Source: Excoecaria cochinchinensis
Taxonomy: Eukaryota; Streptophyta; Magnoliopsida; Malpighiales; Euphorbiaceae
Length of the DNA stretch: 64,000 nt
Reading direction: 5' to 3'
Assembly (NCBI GenBank): GCA_947683425.1
Contig: CANTUQ010000109.1
Location: forward strand, 1,084,501 to 1,148,500
How positions within the stretch are numbered: the first letter of the stretch is position 1; each line of letters opens with the position of its first letter. The notes under the pieces are model-generated. The model was given only the letters and a program-made list of their open reading frames with translations, did no database searches and was not told the origin of the DNA. A program made the translations under genes and the position numbers. Below are positions 33,101-43,670 of the stretch, one piece after another.

Positions 33101-34182
33101 GGTTTGGTGAAAATGATGTCATTATTTTGCTGTTGTATGTGGACGACATGTTGGTAGCAGACCCCAACAAAGATCGCATCAAGGAGTTAAAGGCTCAGTT
33201 GGCTAGGGAATTTGATATGAAGGACTTGAGAACAGCAAACAAGATTCTAGGGATGCAAATTCACCGAGACAGAAATAATAGGAAGATTTGGCTTTCTCAA
33301 AAGAATTATTTGAAGAAAATCTTGCGACGTTTCAACATGCAAGATTGTAAGCCAATTTCTACCCCACTTCCTGCTAATTTCAAGTTATCTTCTAGTATGT
33401 GTCCTAGCAATGAAGAGAAGAAGATGGAGATGTCTCGAGTACCGTATGCATCAGCAGTGGGAAGTTTAATGTTTGCTATGATTTGTACAAGACCAGACAT
33501 TGCACATGCAGTGGGAGCAGTTAGTCGATACATAGCGAACCCTGGTGGAGAGCATTGGAATGCAGTAAAAAGGGTCCTTAGATACCTTAAAGGGACCATG
33601 GATGTTGCATTGTGTTATGGAGGATCGGACTTTGTTGTCAGAGGATATGTTGACTCAGATTATGCTGGAGATTTGGATAAAAGCAAATCAACTACAGGAT
33701 ATGTGTTTACACTTGCTGGTGGAGCCGTAAGCTGGGTTTCAAAACTGCAATCAGTTGTGGCTACGTCAACAACAGAAGCAGAATATATGGCAGCTGCACA
33801 AGCCAGTAAAGAAGCTATATGGTTGAAATTATTATTGGAGGAACTCGGGCATAAAAGGGAGAATGTTTCTCTATTTTGTGACAGTCAGAGTGCTTTGCAT
33901 CTTGCAAGGAATCCAGCATTTCATTCCAGGACAAAACACATTCGGGTTCAGTATCATTTCATTCGTGAGAAAGTGGAAGAAGGAACTGTGGATATGCAGA
34001 AAATCCATACTACAGACAATACAGCAGATTTTATGACGAAAGCAATTAATACTGACAAGTTTGTTTGGTGTCGATCTTCCAGCGGCCTGACAGATACACA
34101 AGCAACGGGATTAGGAAGAGAGAAAGAATGGTGTGAAGATGTGATTGATACTCAATCAAATCTTCAAGTGGGAGATTGTTAG
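30175..34182 (+). CDS. Copia gag-pol polyprotein (1335 aa)
   Basis: An unbroken polyprotein that is cut into gag, protease, integrase, reverse transcriptase and RNase H. I place the start at ATG 30175 (AGCAATGG context, G at +4); the open frame begins a little upstream without an ATG. In order: gag with NFSLWKLKM and EIWDHLTKLYE (about 1-220); zinc knuckle CYHCGKRGHLKKDC at 231-244; protease DSGA with Asp 289; integrase zinc finger from His 423; integrase Asp 484, Asp 546, Glu 582 (spacing 35 between the last two); RT with YVDD at 988-991; RNase H with Asp 1160 and STTEAEYMA; tail up to a TAG made by the first bases of the 3' LTR. All core catalytic residues are present. The residue after the integrase Glu is Pro (AEPMNRT), where relatives mostly have Arg, which may weaken integration. 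Confidence 0.97.
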   Translation: MAAKYEIEKFNGSNFSLWKLKMKAILRKDKCLAAISQRPADFTDENKWGEMDGNAIANLHLALADEVLSSIEEKKTAKEIWDHLTKLYEAKSLHNKIFLKRKLYTLRMSESTSVTEHINTLNTLFSQLTSLSYKIEANERAELLLQSLPDSYDQLVINLTSNVQTDNLVFDDIAATILEEENRRKNKEDRLANSQKAEALTVMRGRSIERGSSGSQSQGRSKSRSKKILKCYHCGKRGHLKKDCWNLNKRNFNPQGNVASTSDDGHALSCEAATTYKGRKRFADAWILDSGATFHMTARREWFDHYEPISGEPVYSCNDHALKIVGIGSIKLKMYDGTVHTIQEVRHVEGLKKNLLSLGRLDDLGCKFSGEKGIIKITKGALVLMKGEKIAANLYILKGETLQEAEASVVSNSPSENSAMMWHQKLGHISEQGIKILVKQNLLPGLTEVSLPFCEHCITSKQHRLKFNTSNSRSKSILELVHSDVWQAPVSSLGGARFFVSFIDDYSRRCWVYPIKRKADVFPVFKVFKARVELESGKKIKCLRTDNGGEYTSNEFVDFCNQEGIKRQFTVAYTPQQNGVAEPMNRTLLERTRAMLGAAGLDKRFWAEAVNTACYVINRVPSTAIELKTPMEMWTGKLADYSNLHIFESPMYVMYNSQETTKLDSKSRKCFFLGYADGVKGYRLWDPTAHKVVVSRDVIFMEGKTKEANDSTVNGSSEMMSVQVEKESNQENSSEDEPEQEEHEPEESQPVESQVPEIRRSSRLTKQPGWHSDYVMESNVAYCLLTEDGEPSTFQEAMSSSDASQWMAAMQEEIEALHKNKTWQLVSLPQGRKPIGNKWVYKIKRNSDDQVERYHARLVVKGYAQKEGIDFNEIFSPVVRLTTIRVILSMCAIFDLYLEQLDVKTAFLHGDLEEEIYMLQPEGFEENEKKNLVCTLNKSLYGLKQAPRCWYKRFDSFIMSLGYSRLNADPCAYFKRFGENDVIILLLYVDDMLVADPNKDRIKELKAQLAREFDMKDLRTANKILGMQIHRDRNNRKIWLSQKNYLKKILRRFNMQDCKPISTPLPANFKLSSSMCPSNEEKKMEMSRVPYASAVGSLMFAMICTRPDIAHAVGAVSRYIANPGGEHWNAVKRVLRYLKGTMDVALCYGGSDFVVRGYVDSDYAGDLDKSKSTTGYVFTLAGGAVSWVSKLQSVVATSTTEAEYMAAAQASKEAIWLKLLLEELGHKRENVSLFCDSQSALHLARNPAFHSRTKHIRVQYHFIREKVEEGTVDMQKIHTTDNTADFMTKAINTDKFVWCRSSSGLTDTQATGLGREKEWCEDVIDTQSNLQVGDC
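34165..34176 (+). other. Polypurine tract of copia C
   Basis: CAAGTGGGAGAT directly before the 3' LTR, the common copia plus-strand primer. It overlaps the last codons of the polyprotein. Confidence 0.85.
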
Positions 34183-34573
34183 TAACGGTCATAAACGAAA
34201 GAAAAAGGAAAAAGAAAAAGGAAAGAAAAAGTAAAAAAGAAAAAGGGGAAAGGGCATAACGGCTAAAAGAAAAAAAAAAATAGTAAAATCCCAAATCCCA
34301 CATCGGGATTATTTGAGAAAGGGAAGGGATTTTGTAACTATAAATAGAGACCCTTACCTTTAGGTTTAATCATCCCTTGATTGCTTAGCTTGTCTATTAG
34401 TTAAGTATATTTCTTATCTCTTGTATTATTTCGCTTTTCAGTTTTAGTGAAATAATATTTTTAGTCTCCGAGGACGTAGGCAATATTGGCCGAACCTCGT
34501 TAAAATCTTTTGTTCCTTATTTTCTCTATTTTAGCTGCGTTTTTGCTCTAATCCGGTCCTTATTTTCACAACA
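34177..34573 (+). repeat. 3' LTR of copia C
   Basis: 397 bp, same ends as the 5' LTR, TATA box at 34339-34346. The first TGTTAG supplies the polyprotein stop codon. It borders the duplication GTCCT on the right. Confidence 0.95.
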
Positions 34574-35836
34574 GTCCTGCAATTAGCCAACAATTTCATT
34601 CATGGCCAAGTACCACTTCCAATTCCACCTCCATCCATCCAATTGTATAGAGCCGCAAGAAACAACTTGACAGGTCAGCTATCTGCGAATATTTGTCATT
34701 TCAAATATCTGTATGGCCTTGATTTGTCCAACAATGACTTCAATGGCGGGCTTCTTGAATGTTTGGCGAATTTGAGCAAGTCTATTGAATATCTAAACAT
34801 TGGCAGCAACAGTTTGTTGGGCATGATTCCTACAAGTTTCACAAAAAAGTGCAAAATCATGATGCTTTTCTTGGATTCCAATAAGTTGCAAGGACAGTTA
34901 CCAAGATCACTGGTCAATTGTACAGATCTCGAGTTTCTGATTTTAGGAAATAACAAAATCAATGATACATTTCCATCATGGTTGGGGAAACTCCGAGAGC
35001 TAAAGGTTCTCATTCTGAGATCAAATCAATTCTATGGTGTGGTAGGGAATCAAGTAAGTGATGATGACTTCCCCAATTTGCAAATTGTCGATGTCTCAGA
35101 TAATCACCTAACAGGGAAATTGCCGTCCAAATATTTCCTGAGTTGGAATAAAATGAAGATGGTGGATCCAGATCAATTACAATATGTTACTGCACCTTTT
35201 ATTATGCATTCACTAGTTTTTTATTCTCTGTCACCAGTAGTTTCTTCGTTGACGAATTACCCTTACTCTCTGTCAATTACGAACAAAGGAGTATTGCTAA
35301 ACTACTCGAAGATTCTTCAATGTGTTGTGGCCGTTGATTTTTCAAGTAACAGATTTGAAGGAGATATTCCAAATATCATAGGGAGCTTATGTGGTCTTCG
35401 CTTGCTCAATCTTTCCAACAATAATCTCAGTGGTGGAATTCCTTCATCTTTGGGGTATCTAACAAAGCTTGAATCTTTTGACCTGTCTCAAAACAATCTC
35501 TCTGGAGCGATTCCTCAGCAACTAACACAATTGAATTTCCTTGCTATTTTCAGTGTGTCTAACAACCATCTTACAGGTCCAATACCACAAGGAAAGCAAT
35601 TTGATACATTTCAAAGCAATTCATACGAGAGGAATCTAGGACTGTGTGGCAATCATTTACCAAGGAATTGTGAAAATCCCGGAGCATTATCTCCCTTGCC
35701 TTCTGTTCCTGATGACGGAGATAAGGATGAGTCCGATTCTTTCTTTGATTTTGGTTGGAAATCGGTTTTGATTGGCTATGGAAGTGGGCTTTGGTTTTTT
35801 TTTTTTTTAAAGAAAAAAATAAAAAAGTGTTGAGGA
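34574..35836 (+). pseudogene. Cf-type LRR receptor-like protein, 3' part
   Basis: This is the continuation of the gene at 28214-29533 after the copia insertion, open for about 419 codons to a TGA at 35831-35833. The frame left of the insertion runs straight on from GTCCT into CTGCAATTAGCC. LRRs include LYGLDLSNNDFNGGL, LRLLNLSNNNLSGGIP and LESFDLSQNNLSGAIP, then the C-terminal cap (LGLCGNHLPRNCENPG), the acidic juxtamembrane stretch (DDGDKDESDSFFDF) and the start of the membrane segment (SVLIGYGSGL). The membrane helix is then lost in a poly-T run, so the anchor and tail are missing. Near HGQVPLPIPPPS one or two LRRs expected in relatives are absent, a deletion older than or independent of the insertion. 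Confidence 0.9.
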
Positions 35837-36935
35837 AATTGGGATTTTTTATGAATAATATTTTTTAAAAAAATAATTCAAAAATTGGGTGATTTGAAAA
35901 AGATTTCAAAAAATTCGCCATTTCATTATTTGATCCATTTGAATCAATGACTTAATCCAATATGTTTATATTTTTATAATTTAAAAACTTATTTTATATA
36001 ATGTAAATATAAAAACTATTATTTATATTTTATATATGCATAATTGTTTTTTTGAAAAAATAATACTAAATTTCTCCCATAATTTTTATCCACCTTTCAA
36101 TTTTCATATGTTCCAAAATGTTGTCAACTTTTCTTTTTACATTATAATTTACATATAAATTGTCTATTATAATCCTCTATTTAAGTATGATTGGACAATG
36201 TAAAAAAAGTTGCATAATATTTATAAAAAAAAAAAAATCTAAGCACTCTCAAGATTCTCAAAGACAAATTGAGGCAAGAAATGTCATTCAAAGACAAAAA
36301 TATTTCTCAAGAGGCCGAATGAAATTCAAAATCATAAATCATAATTGGAACAAAAAGAAATTCAATTGAAACATCATGGGAAGAGCTAGACTAGACAAAA
36401 TTCCAAATCATTTAAATTTGTGCAAAAATTCAGTCATATATGCTTACTGAAGACAAACCAGTAAAATCAAAATTATCCATAATAACCATTCATCAGCATT
36501 GTCAAACTTCCCTGTTGTGGAGGGTGAATCATCGGCTCTGTAGTTCACTTTTTTTTTTTTGGTGGGAACCTTTGCTTTGGGGCCCACCAATTCCTTTATC
36601 TTTAAAATTTCATTCTCAAGATCTTACATTTGTAGGGCAAGTTGCGGAAGAAGTACTTACTAGCTTTAGGAGCACCATTCTTAAAGACTCTCATGCCTTT
36701 AATTTCTTGCATGGACCTGGTAGACAAAACTCAAAGTATAGCCATTCTCATCGAGACGGCCCAAGTAATCCAAACCAGCAACACCAAGTGGAAGTAAAGC
36801 ATGGACAACATACAAGTCGGAATCATCTAATTAAGTAAAGCAATTATGCATTAATAGCAGGCTGAGTGACTACTTGACCCAAGATCATCCTTTTTCCATT
36901 AATGATGGAACTTCAAAGTTGTGAAAGAATAAAAT
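35837..36935. other. Non-coding, no feature recognised
   Basis: About 1.1 kb, AT-rich, with homopolymer T and A runs. A 132-codon frame at 36440-36838 has no domain or composition that supports it. A short homopolymer (T10) at about 36549 lies inside it. Confidence 0.5.
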
Positions 36936-36939
36936 AAGC

Positions 36940-37690
36940 AAGGTTGATTTCTTTCACTTTAGCCATGCACCATAAAAAGAAAACTCAGTCATGGTCACTG
37001 TTGCGGAGGAATCTTTTCTATATGAGTATGAAAATGCAATGAATCTATACAAATAAGTGAGAGCGTGGTTACTGAGATATGAATTAGTGGAGGAAGAAAG
37101 GATGGTTCCGCACTTCAATGGCATTAAAGGTCGTAGGAACAACAGTCAAATATGCATAAGATTTTGCAAATTCTTCAGTGATCAAACCTAAAGCAATGCT
37201 AAATTCAGTAATGGAGTGAGAAAACCAATTACCCACCAACCTAAATTTAATTACATTAGATGTGTCAATAGTGTATTGACCAATTTTCTCTATTATGCAA
37301 GTGGCATCAAATTCACATATCGATTCATAATACACATGGCATTTTCGTATGGAAAAATATTTGCCGACTAGAAGTGAAGATACATTTGTCAATAGACAGA
37401 CCCAACCGAATTAATGTAGGATCATGAATGACCGTACCTTGCACAATAGGAAGAGAAGAAATAACATCAAACTTGTTTCTATCGCACTTCGTTTTTAATG
37501 TCAAAACAACCATTGAACTGCGATGGGTTTGTAGGCAGAACATTCTTACCCTTTCCCAAGCGTGTTCTCTTCCAACCCGCACTTGGTTCTACAACTGGGT
37601 CAACCGCCGGTGTGTGTGGTCGCGATAGAGTGGTGGTGACGGCTGCTACATCAGAAACACCCAACTCAAGATCGTTGGGGTGGTGTTGAT
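36940..37690 (-). pseudogene. Remnant of an Athila-type accessory ORF
   Basis: Reads on the minus strand from about 37664, in several frames. It shows RTRLGKGKNVLP, then ISSLPIVQGTVIHDP, then DTSNVIKFRLVGNWFSHSIT and EFSIALGLITEEF. The same order appears in the accessory ORF of element B at 59916-60700 (RTRLGKGKTFLP, VIKFRLLGTTYSFSLTEF). I therefore call it the same family, which sits downstream of integrase in Athila-type elements and resembles the plant transposon-protein/ATHILA ORF families. It is frameshifted and incomplete; the rest of its parent element is not present here. Confidence 0.75.
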
Positions 37691-37699
37691 GTGGGGAAT

Positions 37700-38690
37700 G
37701 TGTAGGAGAGGGGTTTGTTTTGTTGTCGGTGGGTTTTGATGATTCTGGTGAGGACTCGAACAGTAGGATCTGAGGTCACTAAGTTAAATCCAAAAATTTG
37801 GGTACATTATAAATAATATTAATAAATATGTAATACGTCGGGTTTCGTGTGGGGTGGGGAGGGGAGAAGGGTCGGCGGGGGACAGTATATTCCTTGGCTT
37901 AAAATTTTAGTTTTCATTACTAGTAATTTTTCGGGTTGCGAATAGTGTCATATGGGATGAATATTACTGTCATGAGTTGAAAATTATATTATCTGACCAT
38001 TGTAAAGTATAATTATATAGAGAGTCCAAGGATGAAATTTTGTATGAAATTAAGGTCAAATAGGAATTCAAAAGTTGAAAATAAAAATAAATTATAGTTT
38101 AATTTAAATAATAATTAAAGTTAAATTTGACCGAACTTAAAAAAATAATGCTAGATACCTCTGAAATTTTTTTTGAACACAGCGACTCACTCTAACTAAT
38201 ATGAGGGATTATTTGATAATAAAAAATTAATTTTACAGTGACACAAAAAATTGGATTAACGGATTGGTAAAAATATAGTAGACCGAAAAACGGTGTTTGA
38301 TTGATCCGAAAATATTAGTGTAGTCTACGAAATATTTTTTGGTAGTTATAAACACATTTTTATGAGAAATGGTGCTAGAAAAGTGGTAGAAAAAAGAGGA
38401 AATTACACCAAATACAACTTTTTTATCTTTTTTTTTTTCAAAAATACAACTTTTTAAATTTTATTTTCATAATTATACATTCTTTTTAAATATATTTCAT
38501 AAATATCATAAAGGAGGAAACCAACTAAGCCCAACAAGCCTCCAATGCTCCCTCGTATATCTCATTCTCCCTCTCTTCTCTCACTCCCATTTTCACTCAC
38601 TGCCAAAAGCAACACTCCTCTCTATGCGATCAATATCTCAATCTCCATTGCTGTTTTCCAAAGAAATTTGATGGATTAGGTCTGGCTGGG
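37700..38690. other. Non-coding, no feature recognised
   Basis: About 1 kb. The first 200 bases are G-rich (GGGGTGGGGAGGGGAGAAGG at about 37850), the rest AT-rich. From about 38510 the DNA becomes CT-rich, like the 5' leader of the amidase-like fragment that follows. Confidence 0.45.
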
Positions 38691-38729
38691 ACTTTTATAA
38701 TGACCAAAAAATTGAAGAAATCTATCAGA

Positions 38730-38840
38730 GAAGACTTTGGCGCTTTTATCGTTAAGCTTCAGCTTCTTCCTCCGCCTTTGCCCGCTCCTTCTAGAGCTCC
38801 TCATCCCCTCGTCGGCCTCACCTTCGCTGTTTCCGATATG
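38730..38840 (+). pseudogene. First-exon fragment resembling amidase 1 (AMI1/Toc64 family)
   Basis: About 37 codons read EDFGAFIVKLQLLPPP, then an Ala/Pro/Ser stretch, then PLVGLTFAVSDM. Plant amidase 1 and Toc64-like proteins begin with a very similar 'D(F/Y)GAFIEK...L.GLTFA(I/V)(K/S)D' before the amidase signature region. The normal next motif (FDV..GY.TGFG) does not follow; the frame runs into AT-rich DNA. The leader-like CT-rich DNA upstream (38510-38700) may be part of the same copy. No catalytic Lys-Ser-Ser part is present. Identity is from memory of the family. Confidence 0.55.
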
Positions 38841-38844
38841 GAAT

Positions 38845-39990
38845 TCAATATTGCAAAAGAATCATTCTCATATCATGATTGCTTATGTTATTACTTTAAT
38901 GATTTTGGATCCATTACTTTGATTTGGTTCATTTGTATTCCTACAAGCATATATATGTAGTTATTCTTTGAAATAAGTATTCTTTGAGATTTATCTTATA
39001 GAGCTACAACTCTATTTTTTTTCTTTCATTTTTTTGCATATCAATGGATTCTTAAGTGTCTGATTGTTTATGAGAGTATTTCTATGAATTATGCTCATTC
39101 ATATATACTCAAATTTTTTTGTGCTTAAATTTGCAATTAAATGGGTGATTCAAGGTCAAAAATCTGTGGTAATTCAAAGGGTTTTTGCTGTTCTTGCCTC
39201 GATAGATTCAGACACCAAGTTTGAAGAGTTAGAGGAAGGCGTAGCTGACAAAATAAGATTCTTCATCTTGTGAACTTCTTGTGATAGTTTGCTCAGTCTT
39301 TCAAGCAAATTGGCAAGTGTATATTCCCATTCATCTTCTTCCTCATCTTCTGCTTCGTTTTGATGCAACTATCTCTTCAAAAATTCAATCATCATTTTCA
39401 AGTGTTACCATGGCTTTGTTCTCTGCTCCTATTTCATGTTGATCAAGAATTTCAATTTCAGTAATTGGTGCTTTTCTGATTCAAGGATTTTTAATGAGTT
39501 GAGCTAGTTCAACTAGTTGGATGTTGAAATTTTCATGATGTTTCAGCACTTTTCCAATTTCAGTGTACAATGAATCCTTTTTCGCACAATTGTTCATGTT
39601 CTATTTCACTTGTTCCATGCTCTCTTCAGACTTCATTTGGTAATCATGGAGTTAGGATAATAGAAATTGCTGATAAAGATACAAAGCACTGCCATTTTTC
39701 TCATCCATTCAAGTAATCTGATTCTGAATGTTGAGAATGTAAAAAAGTTCATCACAAGTTTGAGATTTCAATTTCTTATAAAAACTTTCATCTTTACAGC
39801 TATTCTAATTTATATGTTCGATATTCTTCTGCTTTTAAAACATTTTGAATTTATTCAGTCACTTAAAAACTTTTTTTTTAATTTCAATTAAAAATATCAG
39901 TTTATCACAATTTAGAGATTAACAATTCTTATCAATTATGATAAACCCATCTTTCAAACTCTACATTAAATTGATTCCCCTTTATGTGCC
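38845..39990. other. Non-coding, no recognised gene
   Basis: AT-rich. A 64-codon minus-strand frame (39368-39174) starts with an acidic run (AEDEEEDEWEY) and has heptad-like leucines, but I do not recognise it and the length is within chance. Confidence 0.4.
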
Positions 39991-39995
39991 TTATA

Positions 39996-40255
39996 TACAT
40001 TTAGCATACACACAATATATATCTAGTATAAGAACAATATACATCTAGTACACATTTAGTATACACAAAATATACATGTAGTATACACACAATATACATC
40101 TAGTATACGCACAATATACATCTAGTATACACACGATATGCATCTAGTACACATCTAGTATATGCACAATATACATGGAGTATACACACAATATGCATCT
40201 AGTATACATCTAATATACGCATAATATACATCTAGTATACACACAATATAATTTC
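39996..40255 (+). repeat. Array of ~20-bp repeats (left, inverted partner at 42960)
   Basis: About a dozen copies of a unit like ACAATATACATCTAGTATAC, of variable length. Its reverse complement (GTATACTAGATGTATATT) makes up the array at 42960-43650. Confidence 0.85.
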
Positions 40256-40320
40256 AATTCTTAGATATAACATAGAAAGTGTTAAATAAGTAGATTATTG
40301 TATCTGTATGCATAGTAAAA

Positions 40321-40349
40321 TAATTAATTAATTAATTAATTAATTAATA
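40321..40349. repeat. (TTAA)n microsatellite
   Basis: Seven tandem TTAA/AATT units, 29 bases. Confidence 0.9.
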
Positions 40350-40776
40350 TGATTAAAATGATATATTGTATTTATTTGAGTTTGGGAGGAGCAATTATTT
40401 GATTTGATTATTTTTTTTTCTTTTTCAACTTTAAAGAGCGAAAGTGAACGTTTTAGATAGCTGGTGCCAAATGGACGTAGCTATCTTTAGTTTATATAAG
40501 AAATTTATTTTTTGGTAAGTTTGTGCTTGTACTATATGTACCAAGTTGTAAGTGAACCTTACAAAATAAACAAAGTTGCCAAATATGAAATTTTTTGTCC
40601 ACTAAAAATGGAGAATTGCTCTATAATCATTTATTACAACTATTTCATGTTCATCTCCTTCTCCACTTATATTAATCTCATAATATTATCCTTTAATTAA
40701 TTTCATTAATCTCTACTAATTAAGAAAATGAAAGTGACACGTTCCTTTTGCCGTTCTATCATTGTTGGAAGATGAT

Positions 40777-40962
40777 ATGGCTCAATTGAATATTTGAGAA
40801 GAGGAAGAGAATGGTTGGAAACTTGAGGATCTTGAAGGGGTTAACTACGTTCAGAATTTGTTTAATGTAGTTGATAGATTTCTCACAGAGGCTATTATTA
40901 ATTTTGACTACATAAGGAACACAATGGAGAATCTATAGGACCCGCTTGGTGGCATTAACATC
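40777..40962 (+). pseudogene. LINE ORF1 fragment (DUF4283 region)
   Basis: Reads MAQLNI, a TGA stop, then EEEENGWKLEDLEGVN, VVDRFLTEAIINFDYIRNTM, a TAG stop, and DPLGGINIF. Plant L1-type LINEs start ORF1 with a similar 'LTEEEE..W' acidic head and 'GRFLT.KPINF.AMR.TM..LW.P.KG'. Only this short 5' piece is left, with two in-frame stops. Most plant LINE copies are 5'-truncated, so an isolated 5' piece is unusual and suggests later rearrangement. Confidence 0.65.
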
Positions 40963-42955
40963 TTTTAATGTTTAAAAACAAACATGGAAAGATTTTAAAT
41001 TATTCTAGAGATAGAATTAAAGTTATAGAAAGAATTGAATAAAATGTTAATTATAATCCACCACTTCATTATTGAAAGAAATTCGGCAACTAAATGCGTC
41101 TATGTCTGAATTGTTGCGAGGAAACCCTGCTAATAACATGTTTTTTGAGTTGTACACAACATGTTTTCATTTCAAGGTTTAGGTGTTCAAATTTCACATT
41201 TGAGCATAATGAGTTTTAATGGTTTGCAAATGTATAAAACACAGGCTCATCACTTGCAAAAAAATGAATGTCTAAGAGCAATGAAGTATTTATATTTTTA
41301 AAATTTTTCTTGATGATTTTTCTTCTGATTTTACTTGTATGAGTTTGGCCTTTTTCTGAATTTTATGTTCACATTCATATTCTAGGTACCTGCAGTATGA
41401 GCATGAGAAAGTGAATTTTTTAAAGGTTTAACCATGACTACCTATCAAAAAGGATCAATAGATGTTACCCACTGAAACTAGACAATGAACTCTTAGGAGC
41501 CAAAGGCGAATTTATCTCCTGTACTGGACATTGTAGCATGATTGTTAGTTTATATATATATAAGAAAAAAAAGGTTTGTTCAAATTCTTGTCTTATTTAT
41601 ATAGTTCTAGTACACCCCATACTCCAGATATTACAATCGAGGTTTCAATTGAGAGTAGTTGGAGCTTTCATTTGCAGCTTTGCAAGATCAATTAAGTATT
41701 ATCCTATAAGGGACTTCAATTAAAATCAAGAAGCTAAGATTTCTGATAGAGACATGATCAATTAAAATAATCTGCATAATTTTTATTTTTAATTTTCCAT
41801 CTGATCAAATAGTGCTTAAGCATAAAATATTTACTTTTATTTTCCATCTAATAAAAAATCATAGCACACCCCTAAAAGAATCAAAAAGTATTAACAGGCA
41901 TTAAAAATAAAATAAAAGAATACATAATAGCAACTTAATAGAATATATGTAAGTTACTAGACAACAATGCAAAAATGGATTTACAAAAAAAAAAAAAAAT
42001 ACTCGACCATGAAAAGAAAGAACCCCTTAAATTAGGACAAACATTGAAACTCCAATTCAAGAAAAATGAGTAAAATGCTTATGAATAACGAAGTTATAAG
42101 CTTTCATTCAATAAAAATAAAGTTACATCATGAAAAAGAAAAAGAAAATGCTAAAAAGTTAACAATTCTTTTTTTGTTGCTGCTGATCATATCAGTTAAA
42201 ATTGAACCATGAATCCTCTGCATATGGAAGCTCAGAGCTCTTCAATTAAACCTGCAGAATGTTACAACAAAAGCAGCAAAATAGATATTGCAGAAACAAA
42301 TGCTTGAAGAAATTAAAATAATGACCAATATTCTTATATTAGGTGTAACAATAATGAAAGAAAATCTATTCCATGGCTTACCATGGAGAAGTTTCTGCTT
42401 GAAGAAACAAATACTTAATCAAACAATGAAGAAGGTCCAATTGCATTTATTTAAGATGGTAATGTGGTCTAATTGACATGAAGATTGCAACATATTGAAG
42501 CAGCTCACCTTGCAGTGTTGCCAAGCAAATTGTATATTAGCAGATGAGGCTGGGAACCTGTCTATGAATGGGCGATGAAGGCACCATAAAAGTAGCTCAT
42601 CACCCAAAAAGTCTATTGGTTCAAGCACACTCCTACTGAAGCTTTTGCAGGCATAACTATGTTAAGCTTTTGAGGGGCGTACTCCTACTGAAGCTCTTAC
42701 GAACTAAAAGCTTAGCATAATTATTTATAACGTAAAGATCCACCAAAAAAAGATAACTTCTTGTGTTATAAATAGACTTGTTTTGGTGGGTTTACATAGT
42801 TGTTTGGTATCATAATATGTAAGACAATAGCTTGGTATTCAAAAAGTTCAGCAATACTATATGGGATGCTGAACTTGTCATAAAACTGCATGAAATAAAA
42901 AATAAAAATAACTATTATGCGTAAAAAAAATAAAATAAAATAAAACAACAGGAGC
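40963..42955. other. Spacer between the two inverted arrays, no gene recognised
   Basis: About 2 kb, AT-rich, small frames only. A minus-strand frame at 42628-42419 (69 codons, ends QLDHITILNKCNW) is not recognised. With the LINE fragment this is the loop of a possible large fold-back structure. Confidence 0.4.
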
Positions 42956-42959
42956 TATT

Positions 42960-43650
42960 ATAAACTAGATGTATATTATGCGTATACTAAATGCGTACTT
43001 GATGTATATTATTTATAAACTAGATATATATTATGTGTATACTAGATGTATATAGTGCGTGTACTGGATGTATATTATACGTATACTAGACGTATGTTAG
43101 ATGTATACTAGAGGTATTAGACTTATATTATACGTATACTAGATATATATTAGACGTATACTAGACATATATTAGATGTATATTAGACTTATATTAGACG
43201 TATATTAGACTTACAGAGATGATTGTGTGTATATTACATGTTTATTGTGCGTATACTACATATATGTTAGTCGTATACTATATGTATATTAGACTTATGC
43301 GTATACTAGACGTATGTTAGACATATACTAGATGTATATTAGACTTATATTATACATATACTAGACGTATATTAGACTTATACTAGACGTATATTCGATG
43401 TATATTATACGTATACTAGACGTATGTTAGACGTATACTAGATGTATATTAGACTTATATTATACGTATACTAGACGTATATTAGACTTATATTATATGT
43501 ATACTAGACATATATGAGACGTATACTTGATGTATATTAGACGTATACTAGGCTTATACTAAACGTATACTAGACTTCTACTAAATGTATACTAGACGTA
43601 TACTAGATTTATACTAGATGTATATTGTGCGCATACTAAATGTATACTCA
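42960..43650 (+). repeat. Array of ~18-20-bp repeats (right)
   Basis: More than thirty copies of GTATACTAGATGTATATT-like units with frequent ACG/ATG changes (TAGACGTAT, TAGATGTAT). It is the inverted partner of the array at 39996-40255. Mutations are mostly C/T and G/A at CG steps. Confidence 0.85.
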
Positions 43651-43670
43651 ATGTAAATTGCTCTACTATA

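Larger units (their letters stand above)
29534..34573 (+). mobile_element. Complete Tork/Tnt1-like Ty1/copia retrotransposon C
   Basis: A full-length 5040-bp element: 5' LTR 29534-29930, PBS 29933, polyprotein 30175-34182, polypurine tract 34165-34176, 3' LTR 34177-34573. It is flanked by the perfect 5-bp duplication GTCCT (29529-29533 and 34574-34578). Both LTRs are 397 bp; by eye they differ at 6 substitutions and two 1-base runs. The single open reading frame, matched control sites and near-identical LTRs make it a candidate autonomous element. It sits in sense orientation in an LRR receptor-like gene. Confidence 0.97.
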
